DNA from: Hypoxylon rubiginosum
Taxonomy: Eukaryota; Ascomycota; Sordariomycetes; Xylariales; Hypoxylaceae
DNA: 64,000 nucleotides
Direction of reading: 5' to 3'
NCBI GenBank assembly: GCA_902806565.1
Contig: CADCXA010000057.1
Span: forward strand, 1-64,000
Positions within the stretch are counted from its first letter, which is position 1, and each line of letters begins with the position of its first letter. The notes under the pieces are model-generated. The model made no database searches and was not told the origin of the DNA. It saw only the letters and a program-made list of their open reading frames with translations. This document shows, one piece after another, positions 36,366-47,760 of this stretch. The position numbers and the translations under genes are program-made.

Positions 36366-37809
36366 GGTCCTGAGCTTCTAACTGAGCTCCAGAGGCGAGA
36401 CGGAAGGCCTCGCCGCAGCCTTCCGCATTAACATTTGACTTAATGGGTCAAATCTGAACCGATATTTCTGGACGCTTCCCTGTGTGGTAAAAGTGGACAG
36501 CGTCGTGTAGTGGCGTGGTCTATAGTCGATTCGTTCACGAATGCACGATATAGGACGTGCCACACAATGTCTCAAGGCCTTCTGCCACCCGTGCTTGCTG
36601 ATCGAGGCAAACCACAGACCAGCCCTGAAATGGATGTTCCTCGAATAGCGATATGCATTCGTAGAAGAAGAAGGGTTTGATAAGATGGTCGTTAGGTAGA
36701 GCGAAGTCATCTCACAAGACGTGTGATGCAATTGCTTTTCAGTATTTGTCTCTAGTCACTGCACCATAGACTGAGAATAGGAGGTAGACATGGGCTTGGA
36801 CTTTGTTGTTTTCGGTAATGTCTTCGTTCTGAAGTTGTTAAAGCAGTAAGATAGTTAGGTTCAGTAGGGACCTATGGCAAAATAGTATGGTTAAAGAAGT
36901 AGGGAGCAATTCTCAGGTGAGGTTTGAGAGAAAAAAGGATGAAGAAAAAAAGACAACGAGAGTCTGGGAAAGTTTTCGAGTCCATGCTCGCACTCTACCT
37001 TTTATAAACCCCCTCTAATGGCTCTTTCTTCATGTCCTCCTGTAAAACTCGGAAGGAGAAGGCAAAAACATCACCCGGCGATGTCTAGTAGTAGACTTGG
37101 CGCTAAAGAGTAAAAGTTTCTTTCCCACATGCAGTTTCTATTTGTTCCCACTTAGAAGCAGCATAGATCCGAAGGAGGCATGCAAGGCTTTTGTTACTAA
37201 CTTACCGGCAACAGTAGGTGCCAACTGTCCCTCTTCTAGACGCTGTGGTTTCCATGGAGAGGCGATTATGGAGGTTGCGCATAAGTTGCAGGCTCGAACG
37301 ATTAGATTGGTAGGTGGAAGTTAAGCCTCAGTTTTCTTATTTCTCTTCCTGCCCAACTGTGCATGACACAATTGACTTAGAAGCAACTTCGGGTGAGCAA
37401 TAGACATCTACAATTACACCGATATCCCCACATAACCCTATATTGCATATAGGAGGCCATCGAGGAGAAGCGGGTAGACCTTCCCATACACTACTCAAAA
37501 GTACGTCGGGAATAGTGAATTAGCTTAGACAATAGCTGCATGAATAACCTCTATCAACAACTAAGACATACTGATGACTTAGAATCTTGTCTTCGGTCTA
37601 GTGCATACATGTAGCCAAGATAGAAAAATGGTCGTTATTGGTCGAATAGCTTCAACAAGGGATAGTTGGAGAGCAAACCCCTCTCAGTTGACAGTTTAAC
37701 GAGACCTGACAACTTCCCACTCATTCCTTAAGGCAATGAGAAACTCCAAACCTCGCTAAATACTTACCCACTGCAGTAGTAAGTTTTTCAAATATTTAGA
37801 TTATAAAAG
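36366..37809. other. intergenic upstream of the SDR gene
   Basis: About 1.4 kb with only short ORFs that carry no family motif on either strand. It would contain the SDR promoter. Confidence 0.45.
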
Positions 37810-38982
37810 ATGTCATCTCGTCATGTTAGAGCGCATTTGCATCGATGCTATTCTCCACTCTCATCGTTCATTTCGAAGACCGCCCCCTCCTTAACCCCTC
37901 CCAGACGACCAAACCACCATTGCGGCGCGCATAGATTTACGCTTCCACAATCCCAATATCATGAATATCATGTACCGTATTTGGCAAATAGGCGAACAAT
38001 CACTACGGAAAGGAGAACTCGTGAGTTGTTGTAGCATATCTCTCAAACTTGAATTCCGCTAAATTCGTCTTTAGTTGCGGACAACATCCCCCCGCGGCCC
38101 TCGCGGTCTCTCGCCGGCAAGGTTGCCATTGTGACAGGAGCAGGGTGCGAAGGCGACGGCCTCGGTAATGGCCGAGCTATTTCGATCCTGCTGGCCGAGG
38201 ACGGCGCATCGGTTGTCTGTGCCGACCTCAACCTAGCATGGGCGGAGACTACCAGCGCCATGGTACAGTCAGACGGCAAAGGGAGAAGCATCAGCTGCCA
38301 GGGCGACGTCACGAAGCCTTCCGACTGTCAAGACATAGTGGAAGCGGCATTGACGACGTTTGGGCGCGTCGACATCTTAGTCAACAACGTGGGAATCATG
38401 GGAGCCAAGGGGACCGCGACGGAATTTGACTTGGACCAGTGGCGTCGCGGACTCGACATAAACATCACGAGCATGGCGAACATGGTCAAGGTCGCCGTGC
38501 CCGAGATGCGCAAGAACGACGAGTCGCCGGGCGGAATCCGAGGGAGCGTCGTCAACATGGGCTCGGTGGCGGGATTGGTAGGAGGCACTCCCCACCTGCT
38601 GTACCCGACGAGCAAAGGGGCCGTATTGAACATGACGCGCGCCATGGCGGCACATCATGCATCGGACGGCATTCGGGTGAATTGCGTCTGTCCAGGTAAG
38701 TACTCACCTACATAACCCTTACCCTATCCCTCGTCAGATCTCTCCTACGGCGAGCTGATCCGGCTAGGAATGCTTTACACCCCTATGATGTACACGAAGG
38801 GCATGAGCCCTGAAACCCGGGAAGCGCGTAGGAACCGGAGCCTGTTACGGACGGAGGGCAACGCGTGGGACTGCGCGACCGCCGTGAGGTTTCTGGCTAG
38901 CGAGCAGGCCCGCTGGATTACCGGGAGCGTGCTCACAGTCGACGCTGGCGCTACCGCTGTATCGGCTATTGAACTTGTGTGA
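37810..38982 (+). CDS. short-chain dehydrogenase/reductase, probably mitochondrial
   Basis: Three exons, join(37810..38020,38075..38695,38768..38982), 348 residues. Exon 1 encodes about 70 residues rich in Arg, Ser and His with few acidic ones (MSSRHVRAHLHRCYS...), resembling a mitochondrial presequence; its GTGAGT donor joins exon 2 in frame. The Rossmann NAD(P) site is KVAIVTGAGCEGDGLGNG, followed by VDILVNNVG. The catalytic Ser lies in NMGSVAG, and Tyr and Lys in YPTSKGA. The end ITGSVLTVDAGA is typical of classical SDRs. The glycine motif has two extra residues compared with TGxxxGxG, as in some 3-oxoacyl- or cyclohexanol-type SDRs. Substrate unknown. An MFS transporter follows 0.4 kb downstream on the same strand. 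Confidence 0.87.
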
Positions 38983-39407
38983 AATCGGAATTGGGGACGC
39001 CTGGTTTGGGATACTCAACGAGGACTTGGTACTTCGTAGATGTAGCATTATTGTCCCCTCCCCTTTCTTTCTTCAGGCTCAGGCTTAGGCTCTAGAGGAG
39101 CTCATGATTGTTTATTCCCGGAACTGTTCCGTCCATTAATTACATGTAGCCGACAGCCGGTAACGGGGCAGCGGTACCGGGCCTACAACATCATTAGCAT
39201 CATCGCCTCAATAATAGGAGAAGCCCCGCTTAGCCGGGCCATCAAGAACGAGATCGGCTTAACGGATTGTTAAATACAGTACCATCCTGCTATCGTGAAC
39301 TCGACGATTTCCCCTCACCATTCCTCGTAAAAGCTGAACAATGCAATTGAGACTGTGAATGCGTTTTCTCCTACCTTATATATTCTCTGATCAGCATTAG
39401 CATCGAA
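38983..39407. other. intergenic, SDR to MFS gene
   Basis: 0.4 kb with no gene; it holds the SDR terminator and the transporter promoter. Confidence 0.45.
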
Positions 39408-41296
39408 ATGTCTCTGCACTCTGTAATCCATCACGAACTTACCCCCGGTGCCGCAACACCCTCCGTGACCACCCCGGAAACCGTAGCGCCCTCGGGGACG
39501 TCGCACGACGCACTAGTCCATCCAGCTCGCAAAGACGACGACCCCCCTCCTCAAGCTCACCAGGCGCCGGCGACGCCGACCGAAGAGATCCAGCGCGTGT
39601 TCGACGTCGCCCCGCTCAACGTCGCGAATAAAGGGCGCCGGCTCAGCATCACGACTCTCATCGTCGCCTGCAACCTCATGCAGATGATCTGCAACCTGAT
39701 AGGCATAGCCGGCGGGCTCGAGATAAGCCGCAGGCTCGGCGTCTCGGGCGTCCACGCCAACTGGGTCGGCGCATCCTACCCGTACGTGATTGCACCGTAC
39801 CTATTGAATGTACGAATCCAGTAGTACCTAGTTGCTAAAAAAATGTACCTACAATAAAGTCTCACCCAAGGAACATTCGTCCTCGTGAGCGGCCGCTTCG
39901 GAGCCGTGTACGGGCACAAGAACATGCTGCTACTGGGGAGTCTGTTCCTCATCGTATTTACCCTAGTATGCGGGTTCTGCACCAACTTCATCGCCTTCAA
40001 CGTCATGCGCGCCATGTCCGGCATTGGAGGCGCCTTCATCATGCCCAACGCCGTCGCCATGATCGGCATCACCAACCCGCCCGGGTTCACGAGGAACCTG
40101 AGCTTGGCCTTCTTCGGCGCGTCTGCGCCGATAGGCGGCTACATAGGCGCCCTTATCACCGGAGGGTTCGTTGAGAACACGTCCTTGGTCTGGATGTTCG
40201 TGTTCATGTAGGTGCAAGCTCGGAAGTCTATTGTGAGGGCTGCTAACTCGTGCGAACAGTGCGGCTATGACCTTGGTAGTTACGGGTGCCTTGTGGGCCC
40301 TTCTACCGCGAGAAGTGCCCGTTGACCCTCACGGGAAGATTGACTGGATTGGATCTTTCCTCGCTCTAGGCGGGTTGATTGTTTTCAATGTCGTGTGGAA
40401 GTAAGTCATCTCCGTCGGTACCTAGGTGGAATCATCCTGACAACCCTCTCCTCGTTAGCCAAGCACCAGCCGTCGGGTGGTCACACCCCATGATCATAAC
40501 CACTCTTGTCGTCTCTCTAGCCCTATTCGTCGGATATTATATCTGGGGGCGCTATTACGCATCTGACCCAATCATGCCGTTGAACATATTCAAGGCGCCG
40601 TCCTTCACACCATTGATATTTGTCGTTCTTATGAACTTCATGGCGGCCGGCGCCCTCTTTTGGTACACGGTCCTCTGGCTACAAGAGATCCGCCACTGGA
40701 CGCCGATGCAATTCGCCGTGGGCTGGACGCCGTTCGGCCTCGGCGGTGTCGCCGCCACGTTTTTAGCAGCGTACCTCATCCCTCGGGTGTCGGCACAGTG
40801 GATATTGGCCATGGGAGCCTTCTGCATGCTAGTAGCTAGCATTCTCATCGCCACCATGCCGGAACAGCAATCGTACTGGGCCCAGGTTTTCCCGAGTACT
40901 ATAATGTCTGCGCTATCGCCCGACCTAACCTACACGGCGGCCCAGATCATCGCTAGTAACTCCGTTAGCCGGAAGCAGCAGGGCGTCGCGGGCTCGTTGA
41001 TAGGGTCGCTAAATTTGTACGGTTCTAGTCTCGGGATTGGGTTCGCGTCAACCGTGGAATCGGAGGTGGGCAAGAGTCACGACACGGTGACGGGTTATAG
41101 GGGGGCCTTATACTTCGCGGTGGGTCTTTGCGTCGCTTCGCTGATACTCGATATCGGGTTCGTGAGGCTCGTGCATGACAATCGTGAGGGCTGGGAGGAT
41201 CCTGCAGACGCGGACCCGGCCGACGAAGTCGTCGTGGCTCCATTGGCGACGGGGACAGAACTCAGAGAGCTGCGACCTCAGTTGGAACAGCGTTAG
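39408..41296 (+). CDS. MFS drug/aminotriazole-resistance-type transporter
   Basis: Four exons, join(39408..39781,39860..40207,40260..40400,40459..41296), 566 residues. A Pro/Thr/Ala-rich cytosolic tail of about 80 residues precedes the membrane part. Splicing recreates GASYPLTQGTFVLVSGRFGA and then a VYGHKNM loop that corresponds to MFS motif A, then FNVMRAMSGIGGAFIMPNAV, motif-C-like. About 12-14 helices can be drawn, and the two halves are joined by PREVPVDPHGKIDWIGSF, a linker typical of the DHA2/ATR1-like branch. The protein would export drugs or small metabolites across the plasma membrane by proton exchange. Its neighbours (SDR, LaeA-like gene) leave open a metabolite-export role. Intron 3 contains a GGTACCTAGG palindrome. 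Confidence 0.92.
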
Positions 41297-41407
41297 GACG
41301 TATAGCTATGTGCATGGGTATCTACCTAGGTGCCTATATAGGTACATTAGAGCGATCAATAAACTCTACTATCCCGGAGATGCTTATGGCCAACTGAACA
41401 ATCTCAT

Positions 41408-42529
41408 CTACTTTCTTCCCTCATCATCATCTAGCATACGGCGACGCTTGCTGCCGCTACTGCCAACCTTGCCATTCGTGCTGCCAAACTCCATACCGCC
41501 AATCGAGCTGAACTGCTTCTGTAGCCGCTCCATCACGTCTTTTTGTAGACCTGCATTTAGCGCAGCTGCGAATTCCTTATCCTTGGTTGCTCGACGTTGC
41601 TCTGACGTTGCCTTTCTAACCGACCGATATACGTCGTACACCTTCTTCATGTTCGATTCGACCATTGGTAGGATTAGGTACGAGTCGTCATTGGCCTGGC
41701 TTATACCTTCGATGATGTTGCCGGTAACGGGCTCCACGTACTGCAGGCTACCGTCCCGGTCCTTGAAGACGAGGACAAGCATGAGATCGTGGGTCTCGTG
41801 GTTGTACGACGAGCGCTTCACGTCGAGCAGGTTGCCGAGTTTCCTCTTGGACGGAAGGTTGGCCAAGCTCATCTCCTCGTAGTAGTCGCGCAGGAACTTG
41901 CGGCTTACTTCGGCGCCGGGGTCGACGTCGGCGAGGTACCGCTTGATGAGATTCTCCTTGTGGTGCGATAGCTTCGCGTAGGCGTGCTGCAGCACCCAGA
42001 CGTTGCGCAGCGTCGGCAGCAAAACCACCAAGGGACCTTGCGGGCTCTGGGGCAAGACCGGATCGGGGCTGCCGTCGACGGTTATCTGGAAGTCCTCGAC
42101 CCCGGTGGTGAAGTCGCGAAGCTTATAACGCTGTTTGCCGTTCAGCTCGACGCGGCCTAGGTATCGGTTCAGGTCGCTTCCCGCATCGACTCCAACCAAA
42201 TCTTGAAGATCCAAAGGTGAATCGGTGACGACCTGGCTGCGATCGGCCTGGGTGTTGGATCCTAGCTTCAGTCCTACCTCGTGAGTCGCCTTGGACACCT
42301 TCCTCTGGACCGTGGTCATCATATCCTTGAAATCCTTCAGTAGTACCGATTGGTAAGAACGAAGTGAAGACTCGTCGGAATTAGCAGTGTGCTGCTGCAC
42401 CGCGACGTTATTTTGCTCGAGAATTGCTCCCACAAATTCGTCAATGCTGCGAAGAATCGGTCCAATTTGATGCTGCTGCGCCCGGTCAGTAGCAGATTGA
42501 TGACCGTCGGCTCCGCGCAGAAGGTCCAT
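41408..42529 (-). CDS. unrecognised 373-residue protein, basic C-terminus
   Basis: Single-exon gene; I do not recognise the family. The N-terminal 60 residues are Gln/Asp-rich and may form a coiled coil (RSIDEFVGAILEQNN). A middle part (about 150-300) is well-mixed globular sequence with short hydrophobic strands such as GPLVVLLPTLRNVWVLQHAY and HDLMLVLVFKDRDG. The C-terminus is basic (SGSKRRRMLDDDEGRK) and looks like a nuclear-localisation signal. There is no signal peptide or membrane helix. Ordinary codon use, absence of stops over 1.1 kb and a start near the protein-like region support a real gene. It converges closely with the MFS gene (111 bases apart). Confidence 0.75.
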   Translation of the reverse strand: MDLLRGADGHQSATDRAQQHQIGPILRSIDEFVGAILEQNNVAVQQHTANSDESSLRSYQSVLLKDFKDMMTTVQRKVSKATHEVGLKLGSNTQADRSQVVTDSPLDLQDLVGVDAGSDLNRYLGRVELNGKQRYKLRDFTTGVEDFQITVDGSPDPVLPQSPQGPLVVLLPTLRNVWVLQHAYAKLSHHKENLIKRYLADVDPGAEVSRKFLRDYYEEMSLANLPSKRKLGNLLDVKRSSYNHETHDLMLVLVFKDRDGSLQYVEPVTGNIIEGISQANDDSYLILPMVESNMKKVYDVYRSVRKATSEQRRATKDKEFAAALNAGLQKDVMERLQKQFSSIGGMEFGSTNGKVGSSGSKRRRMLDDDEGRK

Positions 42530-43527
42530 ATTGATACGTTGGTTGAAGGTTCTGAAGAAGGTACACTACGAATATAGGAGGAAAATGTGATGACTTTGCT
42601 CAATTGACTCCAAGTTGGAGGCTTGCTTTCCTGAAATGAAATTGTCTAGAAGTATGAATTATTAATTTTTTTACTTGAGGATTAAGGGCAAGATGCTGCT
42701 AATGAGTATAGGTTAAAGGTTAAAGGTTAAAGGGGGCATGATGGATGTGGGGTATTCGTCCGGGTAGCTCACGCTGGATAGCTACCTCCTACCAATCTAG
42801 GTACATATATGAGAGAATAGGGGCAATATGTAGTATTGAGTAACACCACTTAGGGATATGTGGTTGGATGTAATGGTAATGGTAATGTAAATGTACTGTA
42901 CTTGATGCAGGCTGGTATGCGTCCGCCTGCATGCAGATACGTTGCCGTTTAATTCTGAGGATTGGGTCTTGCTCATTACTGCGTGGCGTGCTGATCTCTA
43001 TCCAGTCTTACACCATGAAGCTTCGAGACAAGACTGAACGACCAAAGCTACACGCAACAAATAACTCTTTCTAAAGTTATTGTTCAACATCCACTCTCAA
43101 ATACGTTGCGTTCGTTATTCTTGCTTAAATCACCCCAAACTTCTGACAAGTTACCTTTAGTTAAACTGCTACAGCCAAGATGTAACACTTCAGTATTTGC
43201 CAAGACGATGATCAGGCCAAAGATAATAGTATTATCTACTTGAATGGTATGAAGCCGATGTGCCAAGGTATACTAGAAGGTAGCTGAGATGCTGAACTAC
43301 CAACTATTTCGTATTCTGCAATATCCAACAGTGTTCTCCAAGTTATATATACGTGGCAAGAAAATAGTGGAAAATATCTAGGTCCATCGTTGAAAAGCCG
43401 TATAAGTAGACGGAAGTGTGCAAACCTGGACTTACTGCGTAGGCTTCTGTTAAGATGCCTGTGCCAAAAGCCGCCACGCAGCCAAGACAGGAACGCATAT
43501 TGAAGATCAAATGAATCGTGTTCATCA
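42530..43527. other. intergenic
   Basis: About 1 kb without a gene. Short repeats include GGTTAAAGGTTAAAGGTTAAAGG at about 42,712-42,732 and GGTAATGGTAATGGTAATG-like units near 42,872-42,888. Confidence 0.5.
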
Positions 43528-45300
43528 TCAAGGGGGAACCTCGCCGACGTCTGGCTTTCGACCGATTACTACTTTCTGGATGTAGTAAGGGTGAATAGTC
43601 CTCGACCTCAATTCACGGCGCAGATGTGCGGCGTAAATTTGAATCTCTTCGATACTCCATCCCATTATAGCGCTCCACGTCTTCACCACGAACCCTATAT
43701 ATGAAGTCAGTACTGGATAGAATGATAAGCTGATGTTTGTATATAGGTAGCCCCGTACCTTCGATATCTTGATAGAGAGCAAGCTGGAGGAACTGGCCAA
43801 GCTCTTGCATTTTCTCATCTGCTGGCCACGTTCCTAACGGTGCCTGTGGCTAAGAGGTTAGTCATATGCCATTTGTCACGTCGGTCATTCATACGCGCCT
43901 TGAATGGATACTCCTTGATGTCGACGAATCCCGCCGCTTCCATGGCTTTCCTTTGGATATCGTCTTCAACAATGAGAAATGATCTGCCCCACTTCTTTCC
44001 AGCCTGATTAAATACTTTGCCCCATTGACTCAGAGCGGAATCCTCGGTAACCGTGCCGTCGTCGCTGGTGATGATGGCCGAGGACTCTTTACTCTCGAAG
44101 TACCCGCCAGGCTTGAGGGCCCTAAAGATCTCCTTGAAGAGCTCGTACCAGTCTTCAATATTACCTACGAGCCAACGCATGTGGATATAGTCAAAGGTAT
44201 CGGGCTTGTATGTCCAAGGTTGTGACACGTCGTCATGTTCGAATTTGAGATTTGGCGGAATCCACTGCGGCTGCGTGGGTGAGACGTCGACACCAACGAC
44301 CTCAGCACCAGGGTACTGGTCGGCAAAGTCACTATATCGCATTAGCATCGGGTTGGCATTTACCGAAAGTAAGCGCGGGATGATTACATTGCCCATATTC
44401 CTACATCGAAGTTCTCAAGTTAATAAGCGGGCAGAGTCGAAAATGAGAAAACTGTCTCGTGTCGTGAAACTCACCTGGACCACAGCCTACGTCTAGGACG
44501 TTCTGCAATATGTTCAGCAAACAGCCGTGCAACGAAGCTGCAATAGGGATTCTCTTACTTGAACATTGTCACCGAGAGGAGCTAGGAAGAGTTTGCCACC
44601 CTGCATCAGAGTCGAGGCGTGATGGCTATCAACCAGGTTTTAGCACGGAAATATCCGGGGATAAGCTGTAGAGTGGGAGCTCACAGGATTTCCATCGACT
44701 CATTATGCTGGGTATCGTTAGGGTTCCTTAGGACGAGAATTAGCATCAACAAGCTTCATATTAGTAGCACGGGCGAGTTAGAAAAAAGGGTCGTACCAGG
44801 ACTCGGCATTGCCACGTTGGCTGTGGAATGTGCGACCATGTAATGTCCGATAATCAAGGATGCTAGAACTCAGCGACGCGGTCGAACTAATAATGTCATC
44901 CCCATAAGATGAATCTTCGTCGGACCCATTGACTTGCTAAGGTGTAGCATGTTAATTGATGTACAAGAGTTTGACGGGTCACCGCCTACTGGGAAGGTTG
45001 GCTTACAGCTGCTTGAGTCCAATGCGACGCCGGAAGAATATCAGGATCCTCGGCCGCTGGTGTGGGAGCATCGGTCGGCGCCGTAGTTTCCGTCGTCTCT
45101 GCTAATGCCGCCGACGGCGGAGTGTCTGCTGACGTTGTGGCTGTCGCTTTCTGTGCTGCTAGTAGTGGTGTTGATAGTGGTGTTGACACCGGCGATTTCG
45201 GTGCCGCTGCCGGTGTCGCTGTCGTTGCATCCGCAGAAGCAGCCGTGCTGGCCTCTGGTGTCGTGGCCGACGCTGCCGTCTTGGCGGATGGATCAGACAT
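43528..45300 (-). CDS. LaeA-like (UMTA/TAM-type) SAM-dependent methyltransferase
   Basis: Nine exons, complement(join(43528..43694,43759..43843,43899..44331,44388..44400,44475..44502,44559..44625,44685..44726,44797..44936,45007..45300)), 422 residues. The Ala/Thr/Ser-rich start leads to DILPASHWTQAA, SSILDYRTLHGRTFHSQRGN and NPNDTQHNESMEILHH, the diagnostic N-terminal blocks of this fungal family. The SAM site NVLDVGCGPGIWAIDFADQ is assembled from three exons, one of them 13 nt. VGVDVSPTQPQWIPPN, FDYIHMRWLVGNIEDW and LKPGG follow, and the C-terminus has LALYQDIEG and TIHPYY. The seventh intron is read as GC-AG (43844-43898), giving FKAPLGTWPADEK; a GT-AG alternative (43835-43894) gives FKARTWPADEK. 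Relatives of LaeA influence secondary metabolism; most paralogues have unknown substrates. Confidence 0.88.
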
Positions 45301-47335
45301 GCTAGGAGGTAGGTATTTGCTACCGTACGCGGCTACTTGCTTACTCGTTCACTCGGTGGAATGTATGACGCTTCGCACTCTGGCTATCGGTTATTAAGCG
45401 AGGTAGATTACGAGAGATGAGAAGGTTCTGACTTTCTCCAAAATCTTATGCTATGTACAGAGAAGGATATTGGTAGATATTCTCTCCGGTTTATGGAAGA
45501 GGGGACCAGCTGAAGGTATGTACCGGTAGGCTGGCAGGCTGGCAGGCTGGTAGGATAAGATGATAAATGCCAAATGACCAGTCATCGAACCCGCAGAAGT
45601 TCCCCTTAACGGGCGAAGAGCACTGGAGCCCGTCGGTGTCCAAGACCTATGCGGTACACCGCATTTAGTTGCCGCTTGCCATTGAAAGGGGAGGGTATTT
45701 GAGTTATACGCTAGCATACTAGCATACTAACGCCGGGATTGATGATGATTCGACACGGACGCTTGTTCCATACATATATACTACATATGTTTATGCATGT
45801 TATATGTACGAAGGTAGGAGATGAGGTATGGTCCCGAACATAGTGTAGTTCAGGTACGGTGATGATGTACGGCATGCAGGGGTAGATATGGTAATGTTGA
45901 GTACTTCGTACGCCAGCCGTTGAGAGAGCGTCTCGGGCCTTGTGAACAACCTGAGATATCGGTTCAGCCGACTATTGGGAGGTCTGGGGTTGTACAGGCT
46001 GTACTGTACATATATCAGACGGTTTACCTTCTGAATGATAATATCTCCAAATTGGAGATGATGCCAAAGTGCATAGTATGTGGTGAGTGTGCAATTCCAC
46101 ACTTCTTTTTTACCAGGGTCTCCTCGTTCCATACCCGTTCCCGCTTACCAGGTCTCCGAGTCCTATGTTCCGCCTCATTGGATCATCCTGTTGTTGCCGG
46201 CCTCTGCACATAAGCCGCCACCAAACTAATAAGGTTGTTTGCCATGGCTGCCACGTTCTCATACCGTAGGCCCCCTTGTCGTATACATCGGAAACCTGCA
46301 CTTGATGATCCGAATGCTACGCTAGATCCGTTGATATCGAAGCCTTTTTAGTTCATTCGCAGCATACAATACTTTATCACAAACCTCGATTTACTCTTAG
46401 AGCACATTGGTATATATATAATGTCATTTTCCCCCCAATTCCCCACCCCCTTTTGCTGGCTTGATCGCTAGAAATTGCCTCGTGGTCGACTTGCCAACGT
46501 CGATTGACGTTTACTAAGCATTTCCTCGCCAGTCGGAGAAAACGAGCAGGTCCGAGAAACTGATCTGTCATATTTTAACAATGCTCGTGCGCTCGCAACA
46601 CCCACACCGCCACGAGGCAGGCCAATAACGGCACGTCGTATCTCATTTCAGGTTCAATACCGTGGTGGAGTAGTTCGTCAAAGGACCAACGCCCCAGTCC
46701 CATTCCATTATTTGGAGATTGTTTGCTTGTCGCATCCATGGAACGGTCCGGTTCATCGGCCGCTTTACTATTTTCAAGCGGCAGGTCTGAACAATCTGCG
46801 GCTGTTGCGGCCTACGTATATATGCAAACTAGCCGATGTCAATGAAACGTAGTACCCGATATACTTATTATCAATATCTCTTAGCTAATTACGAGTTGTT
46901 GCTACTTACGGTCCTTAGGTAATAAGATGGATTGTGACCTTCGGCACTACTTACGAGATACCTAACCCAGCACTATCCGAACAGACCAAGCTCCAAGTCT
47001 GTGTTACATATCTCTCCAATCATACCAAACTTCATTCACATTTGCTCGTTCATCACGCATCGGCAAGCCCGAGCTGAGCTGAGTCTTGCCGGTCTCCTTC
47101 ACGCTAAGCTTCTCGTATCAGTATATTGAATAGGGAACTTGGCATTGCTAATGCCCGTTAGATGCCACAAATTGATGAATGAAAATAGACAAGTAGGCAG
47201 AGCAGAGATTCAACCAACAGGCCCCCGGATTAATCGCCCGGGCACTGTTCCTCAATGGGTAGGGTCATGGAAGTAAATTAGACCAGCCAATCCTGATCCT
47301 GTATGATGGACATTCATCGCTCAACACGACACGAG
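45301..47335. other. intergenic, 2 kb, no gene seen
   Basis: Only short ORFs without family motifs. It contains a GGCTGGCA minisatellite (45527-45554), several TATATA tracts and the promoter of the LaeA-like gene at its left end. Confidence 0.5.
45527..45554. repeat. short tandem repeat, unit GGCTGGCA
   Basis: Three copies of an 8-base unit (last copy GGCTGGTA) lie head to tail in noncoding DNA. Confidence 0.75.
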
Positions 47336-47431
47336 GCTCGCTTGGCACAGCGGTAATGCGCCTCACTAGTATCTTGGATTCTACTGAGAATGGCAATGAG
47401 GAGATGACTGGTTCGACTCCAGTAGTGAGCA
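47336..47431 (+). tRNA. tRNA-Thr(AGU) with 24-nt intron
   Basis: A full cloverleaf can be drawn. The acceptor stem GCTCGCT pairs with AGTGAGC over 7 bp including one G-U. The D stem is GCA/TGC, the anticodon stem CCTCA/TGAGG and the T stem ACTGG/CCAGT around TTCGACT. The anticodon AGT is at 47368-47370 and the discriminator base A at 47431. The intron (47372-47395) sits one base 3' of the anticodon, the canonical nuclear position. The internal A box begins TGGCACAGCGGT, and the B box is GGTTCGACTCC. Confidence 0.92.
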
Positions 47432-47439
47432 ATCCTTAG

Positions 47440-47445
47440 TTTTTT
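47440..47445 (+). terminator. RNA polymerase III terminator of tRNA-Thr
   Basis: A run of six T starts eight bases after the last base of the tRNA, as expected for Pol III termination. Confidence 0.8.
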
Positions 47446-47760
47446 AATTCTACCTTTATAGGAGGTATGTTGGGTCGTATGGCATGTTCTAAGATCATTC
47501 TCTTTTTTTTCCCCCTTTTTTTGCGGGCGTATAAGGTAGGCACTTAGTTTAACTCTACTCACTATAATGTCCCGTTGGTTCCTAGTATAAGTTGTGTGCC
47601 TTTGGTACCATGACGATGCTAAACGTGGTAGCATTAGTGCTCTGATTCTTTACCTCGATATAAGCCTTAGAAAGGTTGCATTCAGAGGATAAATAACTTT
47701 AAACAGATTTGTCCAGATAGTTTTATCAAGTATTGCTTTCAGTCCTTCAGATCAACGAGT

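Noticed and set aside
36378..36731. 117-residue minus-strand ORF
   Set aside because: No motif, no neighbouring exon that extends it, and ordinary for noncoding DNA of this composition.
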